64,000 bases of DNA from JBDTSW01 sp963758845 (GCA_963758845.1 CAVWWX010000002.1:868001-932000), one strand, 5' to 3'; positions 47,416 through 57,114 are shown, numbered from the stretch's first letter. Notes: generated by a model from the sequence alone, not told the origin. Translations and numbers: made by a program.

Positions 47416-49923
47416 TCAGCGGTCGAGAGTCCGGGCGCGCTGGCCCTTGAGCGGGACCCGGGTGGGCGCGGGCTGTTTCCCATTCGGTGATCGCCCGTTG
47501 CCGTTCGAATTGGCCGCGGGGGACGCTGCCGGCAGGGCCTCATCGGCCGCCTCCTCGCGTGCCAGCTGCACCTCGTGGGCCTCGATTGCGGCGCGCACCC
47601 GGCGCTTTCGCCACCACTCGGCGGCGTAGTAGCTGCCGACGACGAAGGCGAAGGCGAGCGCCTGGGCCACGAGCGTCTCGACGGTGGGGTAGATCCCGAG
47701 CCAGGTGCCCATCCACAGCGGGAACTCCACCTCCACGGGGGTGATCGAGAGCCAGCCGACCCCCTGGAGCGTGCGGGTCGTGTTGCCCACCATCACCACC
47801 AGGACCAGCGCGATCATCACCCCGGTGACGATCAGCATCTTCTTGTAGGGCAGGCGCTGCTCGAGCTTGAACGTCAAGCCGCCGACGGCCGCCACCGCGA
47901 GCAGGCCGAATCCCACGCCGGCGAGCACGACTCCGGTCCCCGAGCTGAGCTGAAGCGCCTGAAGGAACAGCACGGTCTCGAAGCCCTCGCGGAGCACGCT
48001 CGTGAAGCCCAGCAGGTAGAGCCCCGCGAGCGTGACGGCGCCCGCTCCCGCGGTCGCGGCGGCGAGCTTGAGCCCGCGCTTTCGGTGGCCGGAGATCCAC
48101 TCGGTCCAATAGACGCGATGGAAGAACCAGTTCATCACCAGGAGCAGGATCGCGATCGCCACTATGCCCACCACCGCCTCCAGCTTCTCCCCGTACCGGG
48201 AGAGCGAGTCGAGCAGGAAGAGCGACGCCAGGAAGAGGAGTCCGCTGGCCGGCAGCGCCAGCAGCGCACCGCGGTAGACGGGACGGCGAAGGCGCCGGTT
48301 GGCGCCGACCATGGACGCCGTGACCGCGGCGATGATCAGGATCGCCTCCAGCCCCTCGCGGAAGACGATCGTCGCCGCGTTGGTGATGACCGTCGCGTTG
48401 CTGGCGCCGTCGCCCGTCTTCGCGCGTGCCTCCTCGAGGGCCTCGTCAAGCTCGAGCCTGGTGGTGCGGATCTCGCTGGCGGGGGCGTCCGAGGCGATCA
48501 GCTCGCCAAGGCCGTCGACCCCACGCGCGCCGTACCACACCAGCCCCTCGACCTCGGCGACCAGCTGCGGGTCGAAGGCGCTGAGCTTGATCTCGGGCCC
48601 GAACTCGAAGAAGGCGTAGGCGCTCAGGCGGGCCTGCTCGGCCTGCTCGTATTCGCTCGCCGAGACGGCCGCCTCCATCTGGTCGAGCGAGATGTCGACG
48701 AGGTCGAAGTCGGCCTCGTCGCTGGACTCCTTCCACTCCTCGGGGAAGATCGCGTCCAGGGTGTCGGCGGCCTCGGCCTCGAGCGCGTCGACCTCCTCCT
48801 GGGGGACGACGTCGCCGCCCTCGCTGGCCTCGTTGGCGATCCCGCGCAGCTCGGTGAGGTTGGCCTCCACGCTGGTGGCGGCGCTGGGGTCGCGCCGGTC
48901 GAGCTCGGGCTCGAGGTCGTCCAGCGCCGCCTGGGCGCCGTCGATGAACGCCAGCATCTCCTGCATCTCGAAGGGAACCGTCAGGCGCCCATCCTCGGTG
49001 CCGTGGTCCCACTCCACCGAGACGAGGTCGAGGAACGTCGTCAGCTGTGCCGCGCGGCGGGCCTGTTCCTCGGGCGTGAACGGCGCCGCGGTGAACCCGT
49101 CGAGGCGCTCCTTCACCTCGTCGCGCGCCGCGGTGAACCCCTGCCTGTCCCCGGCCGTAGCCGCCCGCTGCAGATCCGCGAAGGCGCGATCGGCGGCGGC
49201 TCGTGGGCCTGGGCCCCGAAGCTGCTCGTACTCGGAGGCAAGCACCAGCCAGTAGCCGCGCACCAGCGCGGCCGACTCGGCGAGCGCCGGCCCGAAGCCG
49301 CTCTCGGCCTCGGCTTCCGCCTCGGCCAGGTAGTCGGACAGGCGGGCCTGATAGGCGTCGAGGAGGTCCTTCTGAACCTGCGTAGCGGCGGCCTTGGGCG
49401 AGGTTTCCCCGGCGTCGAGGGCGTCGACCGCGGCCGTGGCGTCGATGCCGGGACGGGTGAAGCGTGTGGCCTCGCGGAAGTCGCGGACCAAGAGCCATCG
49501 CCGGGCGGTGTCGGCATCGCCGCGCCTGACCGCGTCCAGCGTGACCGCGTAGGCGCCGCGCCGTACGGCCGCGATGATCTCGCCGCGAGCGGCGGCGAGC
49601 TGGGTCTCGTCCCCGGCGGCGAACGCGGCCCCGGCGCTCGCGAGCGCGTCGCGGGCGGCCTTCAGCGACGCCGGGTCGGACCGCTCGAGCTCAGGCCCGA
49701 GCGAGTCGGCCAGAGCGCGGCGCGCGGTGCCGATCGACTCGGCGGGTGACTCGTCCAAGAGCAGAGCGGTCTGAGCCGCGAACAGCGCCGAGCGGATCTG
49801 CTCGGCGCCCTTCCATGGCGGCGCCTCGGCGCCCGCTGCCCCGGAGGGAAGCGCCAGCGCGGCTGATGCGACGACCGCGGCCGAAAGGGCCGCCAGTCGC
49901 CAGTGTCGCCACGCCGTACGCAT
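47416..49923 (-). CDS. FTR1-type iron permease with large extracytoplasmic domain
   Basis: 835 aa. A signal peptide and a ~520-residue helical domain (Glu/Asp/Ala-rich, two related halves) precede seven membrane helices with both REGxE iron motifs (FREGLEAIL and LREGFETVL). The tail is basic. This fits FTR1/EfeU proteins with a fused periplasmic domain like that of plant-pathogen and actinobacterial forms. ATG 49923 follows GGAGGAAG. The EfeO-like lipoprotein gene lies 11 nt upstream in the same operon; no EfeB peroxidase is adjacent. Confidence 0.85.
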   Translation of the reverse strand: MRTAWRHWRLAALSAAVVASAALALPSGAAGAEAPPWKGAEQIRSALFAAQTALLLDESPAESIGTARRALADSLGPELERSDPASLKAARDALASAGAAFAAGDETQLAAARGEIIAAVRRGAYAVTLDAVRRGDADTARRWLLVRDFREATRFTRPGIDATAAVDALDAGETSPKAAATQVQKDLLDAYQARLSDYLAEAEAEAESGFGPALAESAALVRGYWLVLASEYEQLRGPGPRAAADRAFADLQRAATAGDRQGFTAARDEVKERLDGFTAAPFTPEEQARRAAQLTTFLDLVSVEWDHGTEDGRLTVPFEMQEMLAFIDGAQAALDDLEPELDRRDPSAATSVEANLTELRGIANEASEGGDVVPQEEVDALEAEAADTLDAIFPEEWKESSDEADFDLVDISLDQMEAAVSASEYEQAEQARLSAYAFFEFGPEIKLSAFDPQLVAEVEGLVWYGARGVDGLGELIASDAPASEIRTTRLELDEALEEARAKTGDGASNATVITNAATIVFREGLEAILIIAAVTASMVGANRRLRRPVYRGALLALPASGLLFLASLFLLDSLSRYGEKLEAVVGIVAIAILLLVMNWFFHRVYWTEWISGHRKRGLKLAAATAGAGAVTLAGLYLLGFTSVLREGFETVLFLQALQLSSGTGVVLAGVGFGLLAVAAVGGLTFKLEQRLPYKKMLIVTGVMIALVLVVMVGNTTRTLQGVGWLSITPVEVEFPLWMGTWLGIYPTVETLVAQALAFAFVVGSYYAAEWWRKRRVRAAIEAHEVQLAREEAADEALPAASPAANSNGNGRSPNGKQPAPTRVPLKGQRARTLDR

Positions 49924-49934
49924 CTTCCTCCGTG

Positions 49935-51017
49935 CTAGGCCTGCAGCTCGATGTCGAGCCGCTGCGCGGCCTGGGTGACCTGGCCGGCGATCGCCTCGGC
50001 CTGGCGCTGGGCCTCCGAGCCCAGCGTGTCGGCCTCCTCGGCCGTGTACTCCTTGCCGTCCGCCTCGCGGTCACGGATGCCCTCCACGTAGGTCAGGAGC
50101 TCCTCGAGCGCGGCGCCGGTCTGCTGCGCCTGCGCGGGGTCTTCCTCGGCGATGATCGGCTCGACCTCGTCGTAGGTGAACTGGATGCCCTCGAGGATGT
50201 CCACGATGTCGGAGAGCCTCGACGCCGCGACGAAGCCCAGCTCCGTGGCGTCCTCGCCGGCGATGAAGCGCGAGTTCTTCCACGCCTCGAAGTACTCGCT
50301 CATCGTCGGCGTCATGACGGTGATCGCGGTCAGCGCGTCGGAGGGCGTCGGCTCGAACTCCTGCGCGTCGGCGTCGAGGTCGTCGGCGAGCTCGTCGAAC
50401 TTCTCGACCATCGCCAGGTAGATGTCCGCGTCGGGGACGCCCTCCCCGAACTCCTCGTTGCCGTCGCCGTCCACGTCCTGGGACGAGTCGGCGAGGAAGT
50501 CGCGGTTGGTACCGAACAGCGCGGTCTCGGTGACGAAGAAGGCGTTGCCGGGCTGCTTCAGGGTCTCGCCGTTCGGCAGCTCGAGGCTGTAGGAGACGGC
50601 GTTCTCGGGATCCGAGCCGTCCGCGCCGGCGTCGATGTCGACGTCGTACTGGGCCAGCCGGGGCACTCCGGCCACGACGCCCTCCATCTCCTCGTAGGCG
50701 GGGTTCGCCTGGGCGAACGCGTCCTTCGAGTCCTCCAGGACGGACTGGACCTCGTCGCCATGCTCATCGAGCAGGGCGTCGTAGTCGAAGTCGACGGACT
50801 CGGCGAGGTCGTAGTACTCCTGGCCGAGCGTCTTGAGTTCCTCGGTCTGCGCCGCGAGCTCGGCGGAGTGCTGGGTCAGGTACTCCTTGACGGCCGCGAG
50901 CTCGGCGTCGTCGGTGGCCTGAGCGGTGGTGGTTTCGGCGCTGTCGGAGTCGTCGCCGCACGCGGCGAGGCCGAGCGCGAGCGCGAGCAGGAGCAGCGCG
51001 GAAAGGGTGCGGGACAA
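49935..51017 (-). CDS. EfeO/imelysin-like iron-binding lipoprotein
   Basis: 360 aa. TTG 51017 with GGAGGCAACG upstream gives SRTLSALLLLALALGLAAC, a clear lipobox. The mature part is helical and very acidic, ending in an imelysin/EfeO-like C-terminal domain. Expected to bind iron outside the membrane and hand it to the FTR1 permease. Upstream lies an ATTAGGC palindrome like DtxR/IdeR boxes. Confidence 0.75.
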   Translation of the reverse strand: MSRTLSALLLLALALGLAACGDDSDSAETTTAQATDDAELAAVKEYLTQHSAELAAQTEELKTLGQEYYDLAESVDFDYDALLDEHGDEVQSVLEDSKDAFAQANPAYEEMEGVVAGVPRLAQYDVDIDAGADGSDPENAVSYSLELPNGETLKQPGNAFFVTETALFGTNRDFLADSSQDVDGDGNEEFGEGVPDADIYLAMVEKFDELADDLDADAQEFEPTPSDALTAITVMTPTMSEYFEAWKNSRFIAGEDATELGFVAASRLSDIVDILEGIQFTYDEVEPIIAEEDPAQAQQTGAALEELLTYVEGIRDREADGKEYTAEEADTLGSEAQRQAEAIAGQVTQAAQRLDIELQA

Positions 51018-51062
51018 GACGTTGCCTCCAGTTGTCGTCCGATTACAGGTCAGGCACACCTA

Positions 51063-51078
51063 ATTAGGCAAGCCTAAT
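51063..51078. promoter_or_regulatory. Iron-box palindrome ATTAGGC-AA-GCCTAAT
   Basis: Perfect 7-bp arms around AA, 46 bp before the TTG of the EfeO-like gene. The half-site TTAGGC/GCCTAA matches the DtxR/IdeR type (TTAGGTTAGSCTAACCTAA). Strong sign of iron-repressed control of the uptake operon. Confidence 0.7.
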
Positions 51079-51159
51079 ACAAGCGGAGCAAATCTGACGA
51101 GCCAAGTCGGGTTTCCCTTGTCGGGGCGCTGGGTGCCTGGCTGGTGCGAACATGACCGG

Positions 51160-51936
51160 GTGGCCGCGAAGAAGGGCGACACCACCTCCGTGGAGGACGC
51201 GCAAGCGCTGTATGGGCTTTCCCTCGCGGAGTTCACGGCGGCCCGCAACGCGCTGGCGAAGCGGCTGCGCGCCAACGGCGAGCGCGACGAGGCCGCCGCC
51301 GTCAAGGCGCTGGGCAAGCCGAGCCTGCCGGCGTGGGCGATCAACCAGGCCGTCAGGGCCGACCCGAAAGCGGCCAAGGCGCTGATCGGCGCCGGCGAGG
51401 GGCTGCGCAAGGCCCACGAGGGGGCACTCGGCGGCAAGGCCGACAAGCTCCATGAGGCGATGACGAAGGAGGCCGACGCCGTGGACGCGATGGCGCGAGC
51501 GGCCCAGAAGGCGGCGGGCGGCGAGGCCCTGGGCCCGGCGATGGTCGACCGCGTGCGCGACACCCTGCGCGCGGTGGCGGGCGACGACGAGCTCCGCGCC
51601 GAGTTCGAGGCCGGCCGGATCGAGCGCGACCGAAAGCCCGTCGGGCTCGGCGGGGCGTTTTCGCCGGGCGCGCCGTCCGCCACGCCAAAGCGGGCCAAGA
51701 AAGGCGCCCCGACCGCCGCTCAGCGCAAGCGCGCCGAGCAGGCGGCAGCGAAGGCGCGCAAGGCGCTCGACGCCGCGCGCAAGCGCAGTGTGGAAGCCGC
51801 GGCCGAGCTGGAGAAGGCGCGCAAGGACATGAAGCAGGCGCAGGGGAAGGCAGCCGAGGCCGACCGCGATGAGAAGCAGGCGGAGGAGGAGCTCGAGGCT
51901 GCCGAGGCGGCGAGTGGCGAGCTCGCCGGCGACTGA
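51160..51936 (+). CDS. Hypothetical Ala/Lys/Glu-rich coiled-coil protein
   Basis: 258 aa from GTG 51160. The N-terminal part (about 10-150) is globular-helical with LYGLSLAEFTAARNALAKRL and PSLPAWAINQAV. The C-terminal 85 residues are a Lys/Ala/Glu coiled coil (RKRAEQAAAKARKALDAARK). A similar layout occurs in uncharacterised actinobacterial proteins. No known domain. Divergent from the iron operon. Confidence 0.65.
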   Translation: MAAKKGDTTSVEDAQALYGLSLAEFTAARNALAKRLRANGERDEAAAVKALGKPSLPAWAINQAVRADPKAAKALIGAGEGLRKAHEGALGGKADKLHEAMTKEADAVDAMARAAQKAAGGEALGPAMVDRVRDTLRAVAGDDELRAEFEAGRIERDRKPVGLGGAFSPGAPSATPKRAKKGAPTAAQRKRAEQAAAKARKALDAARKRSVEAAAELEKARKDMKQAQGKAAEADRDEKQAEEELEAAEAASGELAGD

Positions 51937-51986
51937 TCGCTCATCTGTCGCGTTGCAGTCGGTAGCCGACTGGGAGGCGACACCGC

Positions 51987-52742
51987 TCAGCGCTTGCGCG
52001 CCGTCCAGATGTTCTCGGCGGGCCAGCGCCGCGCCCACTCGTAGTCGACCAGGTCGTAGGTCGTCGTCGCTCCCTCGGGGGCGCGAAGCTCGACCAAATC
52101 GATGACCTCGAGCCCGCAGCGGTTGAACAGGCGGATCCACTCTCCGTAGGGGAGCTGGAAGTCAACCGTCTCCTGGCCCTCGAAGCGGCCGATCTCCCAG
52201 TAGCCGTTGTGGAGCCGGTCGTCGTTCCGGTCGTTCTCGGCGTCGTAGAAGAGGTCCAACAGCGGGGAGACCACCAAGAAGGCGGCCAGGCCGCCCGGGC
52301 GCAGGACGCGCGCGGCCTCGGGGACGCTTCGCTGCGGGTCGGTGAAGCTGACCGCCCCGTGGTCGCAGAAGGCGATGTCGAAGCTCTCGTCGTCGAGCGG
52401 CAGCTCCTCGGCGTTTGCCTGGATCAAGGGAAAGTCGACGCCGGCCGCCGCCTGAGCGGCTCGGGCGTGCTCGAGTTGCGTGCCCGAGAAGTCAAGGCCC
52501 ACGGGCCGCGCGCCCAGCCCGGCGAGGCCGATCGACCACTGCGCGGCGCCGCAGCCGATCTCCAGCACGTCCAGGCCGGAGACGTCGCCGAGGACGTTCA
52601 GCTCGGCCTCGGGGATCGACCACACGCCCCAGGTCAGCCCGCCAGCGATCTGCGCGCCGTGGCGTTGCTGGTAGGCGTCGCTGTCGTCCTCCCAGTGGGC
52701 GAGGTTCCTGGCGATGTGATCGGCGGCCGGCTCGGGCTTCAC
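51987..52742 (-). CDS. Class I SAM-dependent methyltransferase
   Basis: 251 aa. Motif I VLEIGCGAAQWSIGLAGLG (SAM-binding), acidic post-motif DFSGTQLEHAR, and FDIAFCDHGAVSFTDP (motif IV). The N-terminal HIARNLAHWEDDSDAYQQRH is typical of the group. Target not evident. GTG 52742 start. Confidence 0.85.
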   Translation of the reverse strand: MKPEPAADHIARNLAHWEDDSDAYQQRHGAQIAGGLTWGVWSIPEAELNVLGDVSGLDVLEIGCGAAQWSIGLAGLGARPVGLDFSGTQLEHARAAQAAAGVDFPLIQANAEELPLDDESFDIAFCDHGAVSFTDPQRSVPEAARVLRPGGLAAFLVVSPLLDLFYDAENDRNDDRLHNGYWEIGRFEGQETVDFQLPYGEWIRLFNRCGLEVIDLVELRAPEGATTTYDLVDYEWARRWPAENIWTARKR

Positions 52743-52758
52743 GCTCGTACCGGTCGCC

Positions 52759-53472
52759 CTAGATCAGCTGCGCCGCCTCGCGGCGCATCACGACGATCAG
52801 CGCGATCCCGCCGCCCGCGATCAAAAGCCCCACGACCACCAGCCCAACGCCGACCCAGATCAGCCAGTCGATCTCGATGCCGACGCTGGCATCCACGTCG
52901 ACCCCCGGCTTGGCGTCGGCGTTCAGGAAGACCACCGACCAGTTGCCGCCCTCGATGTCCCATTCGAGGACCTGCTCGCCCTCGCCTTCCGCCTGGGCGG
53001 CCCAGAACCCCTGCGCCGCCGGCCGGCCCGGGCGCGCGTTTCCGTCGACCTCCCGGTACTCGGGCTCGTCGATGTCGGTCAGCACCGAGTGCTGGACCCC
53101 GTCTAGATAGCTCTCGACCTGGGCGCGAGGGGCGATCCCGGCGAACCCGGCGCTCTCGCTCTGGCTCTGGATCGTGACGCGCAGGCGTCCCAGCAGCTCG
53201 TCGGGCGCGGTGTCGGTGGCGTTGCCGAGGTCGATGTTCTCGGTGGTGATGGCGTAGCCGTCAGCGGCCAGCCGCTCGTCGCCCGAGGTGTAGAAGCCAT
53301 CGTCGTCGCGGACGGTGAAGTGCGCCGCGATCACGCCGGCGCCGCCGAGCGCCATCAGCGCTCCGACCAGCGCGGCGATCGCGCCGACCACCACTCCGAT
53401 GGTGCGGCCGGCGCTCCAGCCACGCCGGCGGGTCCCTACGGGCGGTTGAGGCTGAGTGCTCTGCTCGGTCAC
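52759..53472 (-). CDS. Two-helix membrane protein with extracellular domain
   Basis: 237 aa. Helix 1 (about 27-50, GVVVGAIAALVGALMALGGA) and helix 2 near the C-terminus (about 205-228, WVGVGLVVVGLLIAGGGIAL) enclose a ~150-residue outside domain. This layout is common for actinobacterial proteins of unknown role. GTG 53472 is chosen because AGGA lies upstream and earlier codons lie beyond it; the methyltransferase follows after 16 nt. Confidence 0.68.
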   Translation of the reverse strand: MTEQSTQPQPPVGTRRRGWSAGRTIGVVVGAIAALVGALMALGGAGVIAAHFTVRDDDGFYTSGDERLAADGYAITTENIDLGNATDTAPDELLGRLRVTIQSQSESAGFAGIAPRAQVESYLDGVQHSVLTDIDEPEYREVDGNARPGRPAAQGFWAAQAEGEGEQVLEWDIEGGNWSVVFLNADAKPGVDVDASVGIEIDWLIWVGVGLVVVGLLIAGGGIALIVVMRREAAQLI

Positions 53473-53543
53473 GCGAATCGTTCCTGGAGGCCCCACCCTA
53501 CCTACTGCGAGGTAGGAGCTTCGGTCGTGGACAGGAGGGTAGA

Positions 53544-54650
53544 TTGCCGTCTGTCATGGCCGAGCGCGGGGCTAAGCCGAGGGTCTCACCCATTCGGCGG
53601 AAGGCTCTCCACGCGATGCGTTCGCTGTTCACGCCGCTCCTGCCCGATGACTACCTGGAGTTGATCAACCCGTTGTGGTCGACTCAAGAGCTGCGAGGGC
53701 GGATCGAGCGGATTGACCGCGAGGCGGGCGACGCCGTGACGATCACGATCCGTCCGGGCTATGAATGGGAGGGGCACGAACCTGGCCAGTACCTACGAGT
53801 CGGCGTGGTCGTCGACGGCATTTTTCACTGGCGGGCCTATTCGCTCACCTCGGAGCCGGGCCGCGCCGACGGCTGCATCAGCGTCACTCCCAAGCTGGTC
53901 GAAGAGGGGAAGGTGACCCCCTTCCTGGTACGCCGGGCACAGCCGGGGGCGATCATCCGCCTAGGCGGAACCGAAGGCGACTTCGTGCTCGGTGATCCGG
54001 CGCCCGCCAAGCTTCTCTTCATCAGCGCGGGCAGCGGGGTGACGCCGATCATGAGCATGCTGCGTGCCCTCGATAGCGGTCACGAGCTCGTCGACGCCGT
54101 GCATCTGCACTCGGCTCGCTCCGAGGACCAGGTGATATTCGGCGATCGCCTGCGCGACCTGGACGAAAGCCGCGAGGGATACCGGCTCCACCTGCAGCTC
54201 ACGGGGGCTCAGGGGCGGATGGAGCCCACTCACCTCGACGACCTGTGCGGCGACTGGCGCGAGCGCGAGGCGTTCGTCTCCGGCCCCGAGGACATGCTCG
54301 ACGCGCTTGCCGACCACTGGGACGCCGAGGGAATCAGCGAGCGGCTGCATATGGAGCGCTTTCAGCCGAAGCTGCGAGGTGGCGAAGAGGGCGCTGGCGG
54401 GAAGATCGTCTTTGCGAAGAGCGAGGCCAAGGGCGCCTCGGACGGGGCGACCCCCATCCTCATTGCGGGGGAGGAGGCGGGACTCGACCTCCCGTTTGGA
54501 TGCCGCGAGGGCATCTGCCACACCTGCATCGGGAAGCTTTGCTCGGGGCGGATCCGCGACCTGCGCAACGGAAAGGTCTACGGCCAGGAAGGCGAAATGG
54601 TCCGAACGTGCATCAACGCACCTGAAGGCGACATCGAGATCGAGCTCTAG
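53544..54650 (+). CDS. Ferredoxin-NAD(P) reductase with C-terminal 2Fe-2S domain
   Basis: 368-aa electron-transfer chain: FAD domain (RAYSLTSEP), NAD domain (ISAGSGVTPIMSMLRAL) and plant-type ferredoxin (C-x4-C-x2-C in GCREGICHTCIGK, last Cys in RTCINAP). TTG 53544 is 5 nt behind AGGAGGG; ATG 53556 is possible but too far from it. It is the electron donor for the desaturase 20 nt downstream, the same arrangement as the DesA3 oxidoreductase pair in mycobacteria. Confidence 0.88.
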   Translation: MPSVMAERGAKPRVSPIRRKALHAMRSLFTPLLPDDYLELINPLWSTQELRGRIERIDREAGDAVTITIRPGYEWEGHEPGQYLRVGVVVDGIFHWRAYSLTSEPGRADGCISVTPKLVEEGKVTPFLVRRAQPGAIIRLGGTEGDFVLGDPAPAKLLFISAGSGVTPIMSMLRALDSGHELVDAVHLHSARSEDQVIFGDRLRDLDESREGYRLHLQLTGAQGRMEPTHLDDLCGDWREREAFVSGPEDMLDALADHWDAEGISERLHMERFQPKLRGGEEGAGGKIVFAKSEAKGASDGATPILIAGEEAGLDLPFGCREGICHTCIGKLCSGRIRDLRNGKVYGQEGEMVRTCINAPEGDIEIEL

Positions 54651-54670
54651 AAAACGACAGGGAGAAACAC

Positions 54671-56059
54671 ATGCCGACCATTACCGAAAGCCCCCTTTCC
54701 CGCCTCAGCGATGAGCAGATCGAAGAGCTCGGGAAGGTGTTCGACGCGATCCATGACGACGTGTACGACGACCTCGGCGAGCGCGATCGGCGCTACATCA
54801 CCAGCATGATCGCGATGCACCGCAGGCTCGCGGTGCTGGGCCGCGTGCTGCTGCTCGCATCGCGATACCGCCCCGCTTGGGTTGCCGGGACCGGCTCGCT
54901 CTCGGCGGCAAAGATCCTGGAGAACATGGAGATCGGCCACAACGTCCTCCACGGCCAGTGGGACTGGATGAACGATCCGCAGATCCACTCGTCGACGTGG
55001 GACTGGGACACGGCCTCGACTGCCGAAGCCTGGAAGCACTCACACAACTACGTCCATCACACGTACACGAATATCCTCGGCAAGGACAAGGATCTGGGTT
55101 ACGAGATCATGCGGATCGATCCGCAGCAGGCGTGGCATCCCGTCTATCTGTTCCAGCCGATCTACAACGTCCTGTTGATGATGCTCTTCGAGTGGGGCGT
55201 GGCTGTGCACGACCTCGATTTCGAGGCGATCCGCAAGGGAGAGAAGTCCAAGAAGCAGCTGCGCCGTGAGCTGAAAGGGATCGCCGGCAAGGCCCGGGCG
55301 CAGATCACAAAGGACTACATCGCCTGGCCGGTGGTCAGCGCCGCCGCCATGGGCGCCGTGGAGCTTGGGCTCTGCCTGCGCGAGTCGCGGCGCGAGGCCC
55401 GCACGGGCCGGCTGCGCCGCGGGCTTGCGCGCTTGCGCTCAGGCCCCCGAGAGGGCGTCGCGAAGCGGACCGCGAGGAGTGCACTTGACGCCGGCGCGGA
55501 CGCGTTCATGAGTACGGTGACGGCGAACGCGGTGGCCAACGTCGTCCGGAACGTGTGGTCGTACGCGATCATCTTCTGCGGGCACTTTCCCGACCAGACG
55601 TACACGTTCACCCAGGAGGAGGTCGAGGACGAGTCGCGCGGAGGCTGGTATGTGCGGCAGCTCTCGGGCGCGGCCAACATCGAGGGCAGCCCTCTGTTCC
55701 ATGTCGCCAGCGGCAACCTGGGCTATCAGGTCGAGCACCACCTGTTCCCCGACATGCCGAGCACGCGTTACGCCGAGATCGCACCACGTGTCAAGGAGGT
55801 CTGCGAAGAGTACGAGCTGCCCTACAACTCCGGCCCGTTCTCTCAGCAACTCGGAATGGTCCAGCGAACGATCCTGCGCCTGGCCTTCCCCGGCGGCGAG
55901 CAGCGGCCGAAGCCGGGACCTTTCCGGCGCTCCGAGGGCGAGGAGGTGGCCTCATCAAACGGTCACCGCGCCGGCCCGGGCGTTGCCAAGGGTGGGTCTG
56001 GCTCGTCCGGCCCCGAACAGTCCGACGACGGGGTGCGGATCTCTATGCCCGACGCCTAG
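54671..56059 (+). CDS. Fatty acid/acyl-CoA desaturase
   Basis: 462 aa membrane di-iron enzyme. His boxes: HNVLHGQWDW (about residue 97), HSHNYVHHTY (about 128) and QVEHHLFPDMP (about 352). Residues about 230-280 include an Arg-rich insert (RESRREARTGRLRRGLARLR) between segments where relatives have a short loop. The tail of about 50 residues is Gly/Ser-rich. The gene begins 20 nt after the reductase and is likely coupled in one transcript. Confidence 0.87.
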   Translation: MPTITESPLSRLSDEQIEELGKVFDAIHDDVYDDLGERDRRYITSMIAMHRRLAVLGRVLLLASRYRPAWVAGTGSLSAAKILENMEIGHNVLHGQWDWMNDPQIHSSTWDWDTASTAEAWKHSHNYVHHTYTNILGKDKDLGYEIMRIDPQQAWHPVYLFQPIYNVLLMMLFEWGVAVHDLDFEAIRKGEKSKKQLRRELKGIAGKARAQITKDYIAWPVVSAAAMGAVELGLCLRESRREARTGRLRRGLARLRSGPREGVAKRTARSALDAGADAFMSTVTANAVANVVRNVWSYAIIFCGHFPDQTYTFTQEEVEDESRGGWYVRQLSGAANIEGSPLFHVASGNLGYQVEHHLFPDMPSTRYAEIAPRVKEVCEEYELPYNSGPFSQQLGMVQRTILRLAFPGGEQRPKPGPFRRSEGEEVASSNGHRAGPGVAKGGSGSSGPEQSDDGVRISMPDA

Positions 56060-57114
56060 GCCGTACCCGGCGCGCTGCGGTTCAGCGGGTGGTGGCAGGC
56101 GGCCCAGTGGCCGTTGCCGTAGTCGACCAGCTCGGGCTCGACCTCGGAGCAGATCTCCGTCGCCTTCGGGCAGCGGGTGTGGAAGCGGCAGGCCTCGGGC
56201 GGGTTGGCCGGGCTGGGGACGTCGCCCTCGAGCAGGATGTGCTCGCGGTTTCGGTTCTCGCGCGGGTCCGGGATCGGCACCGCGGACAGGAGCGACGCCG
56301 TGTACGGGTGGATCGGCTTCTCGTAGAGCTCGTCGGCGGGCCCGATCTCGACGATCTTGCCCAGGTACATCACCGCGATCCGATCCGAGACATGGCGGAC
56401 CACGCCGAGGTCGTGGGCGACGAACAGGTAAGTGAGGTCGAATTCCTCCTGGAGCTCCTCGAGCAGGTTGATGATCTGCGCCTGGATCGAGACGTCGAGG
56501 GCCGAGACCGGCTCGTCGGCGATGATCAGCTTCGGATGGAGGGCCAGCGCGCGGGCGACGCCGATCCGCTGTCGCTGGCCGCCCGAGAACTCATGCGGGA
56601 AGCGGTTGTAGTGCTCCGGCGCGAGGCCCACGCGCTCGAGCAGCTCCTCGACGCGCTGTCGCAGCGCGTCGCCCGACGCGACCTTGTGCAGGCGCATCGG
56701 CTCGCCGACGATCTGGCCTACGCGCTTGCGCGGGTTGAGCGACGCGTAGGGGTCCTGGAAGATCATCTGCATCTCGCGGCGCAGCGGCTGGAGCTGGCGG
56801 CGACGCAGGCCGGTGATCTCGGTGCCGTCGAAGCGGACCGAGCCGGAGGTGGGCTCGAGCAGCTGGAGGATCGTCCGGCTGAGCGTTGACTTGCCGCAGC
56901 CCGACTCGCCGACGAGCCCCAGGGTTTCGCCCTTGTCGAGGGTCAGCGACACTCCGTCGACCGCCCGGACGCGTCCGACCTCACGGTCGACCAGCACGCC
57001 CGACTTGATCGGGAAGTGCTTGACGAGGTCGGTGACCTCGAGCAGGCGGCCGTTTCCGTCCGGGCCGGGCGGGGCCTGAACGGAAGCGGAGGAGCTCGCC
57101 GGGGTCGCCTCCAT
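56056..57114 (-). CDS. Peptide/nickel ABC transporter ATPase (OppF/DppF type)
   Basis: 352 aa. Walker A GESGCGKST, Q loop FQDPYASLNP, signature FSGGQRQRIGVA, Walker B LIIADEPVSALD, H loop VAHDLG. The C-terminal oligopeptide-ATPase extension has a Cys-rich end (RFHTRCPKATEIC) that binds Fe-S in relatives. The start shares its A with the OppD-type stop. Second ATPase of the five-gene operon. Confidence 0.9.
   Translation of the reverse strand: MEATPASSSASVQAPPGPDGNGRLLEVTDLVKHFPIKSGVLVDREVGRVRAVDGVSLTLDKGETLGLVGESGCGKSTLSRTILQLLEPTSGSVRFDGTEITGLRRRQLQPLRREMQMIFQDPYASLNPRKRVGQIVGEPMRLHKVASGDALRQRVEELLERVGLAPEHYNRFPHEFSGGQRQRIGVARALALHPKLIIADEPVSALDVSIQAQIINLLEELQEEFDLTYLFVAHDLGVVRHVSDRIAVMYLGKIVEIGPADELYEKPIHPYTASLLSAVPIPDPRENRNREHILLEGDVPSPANPPEACRFHTRCPKATEICSEVEPELVDYGNGHWAACHHPLNRSAPGTA

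Noticed and set aside
53497..53516. CCTACC-N8-GGTAGG inverted repeat in the divergent gap before the reductase gene
   Set aside because: Arms are only 6 bp and the loop long; too weak to call an operator, though the position is suitable.
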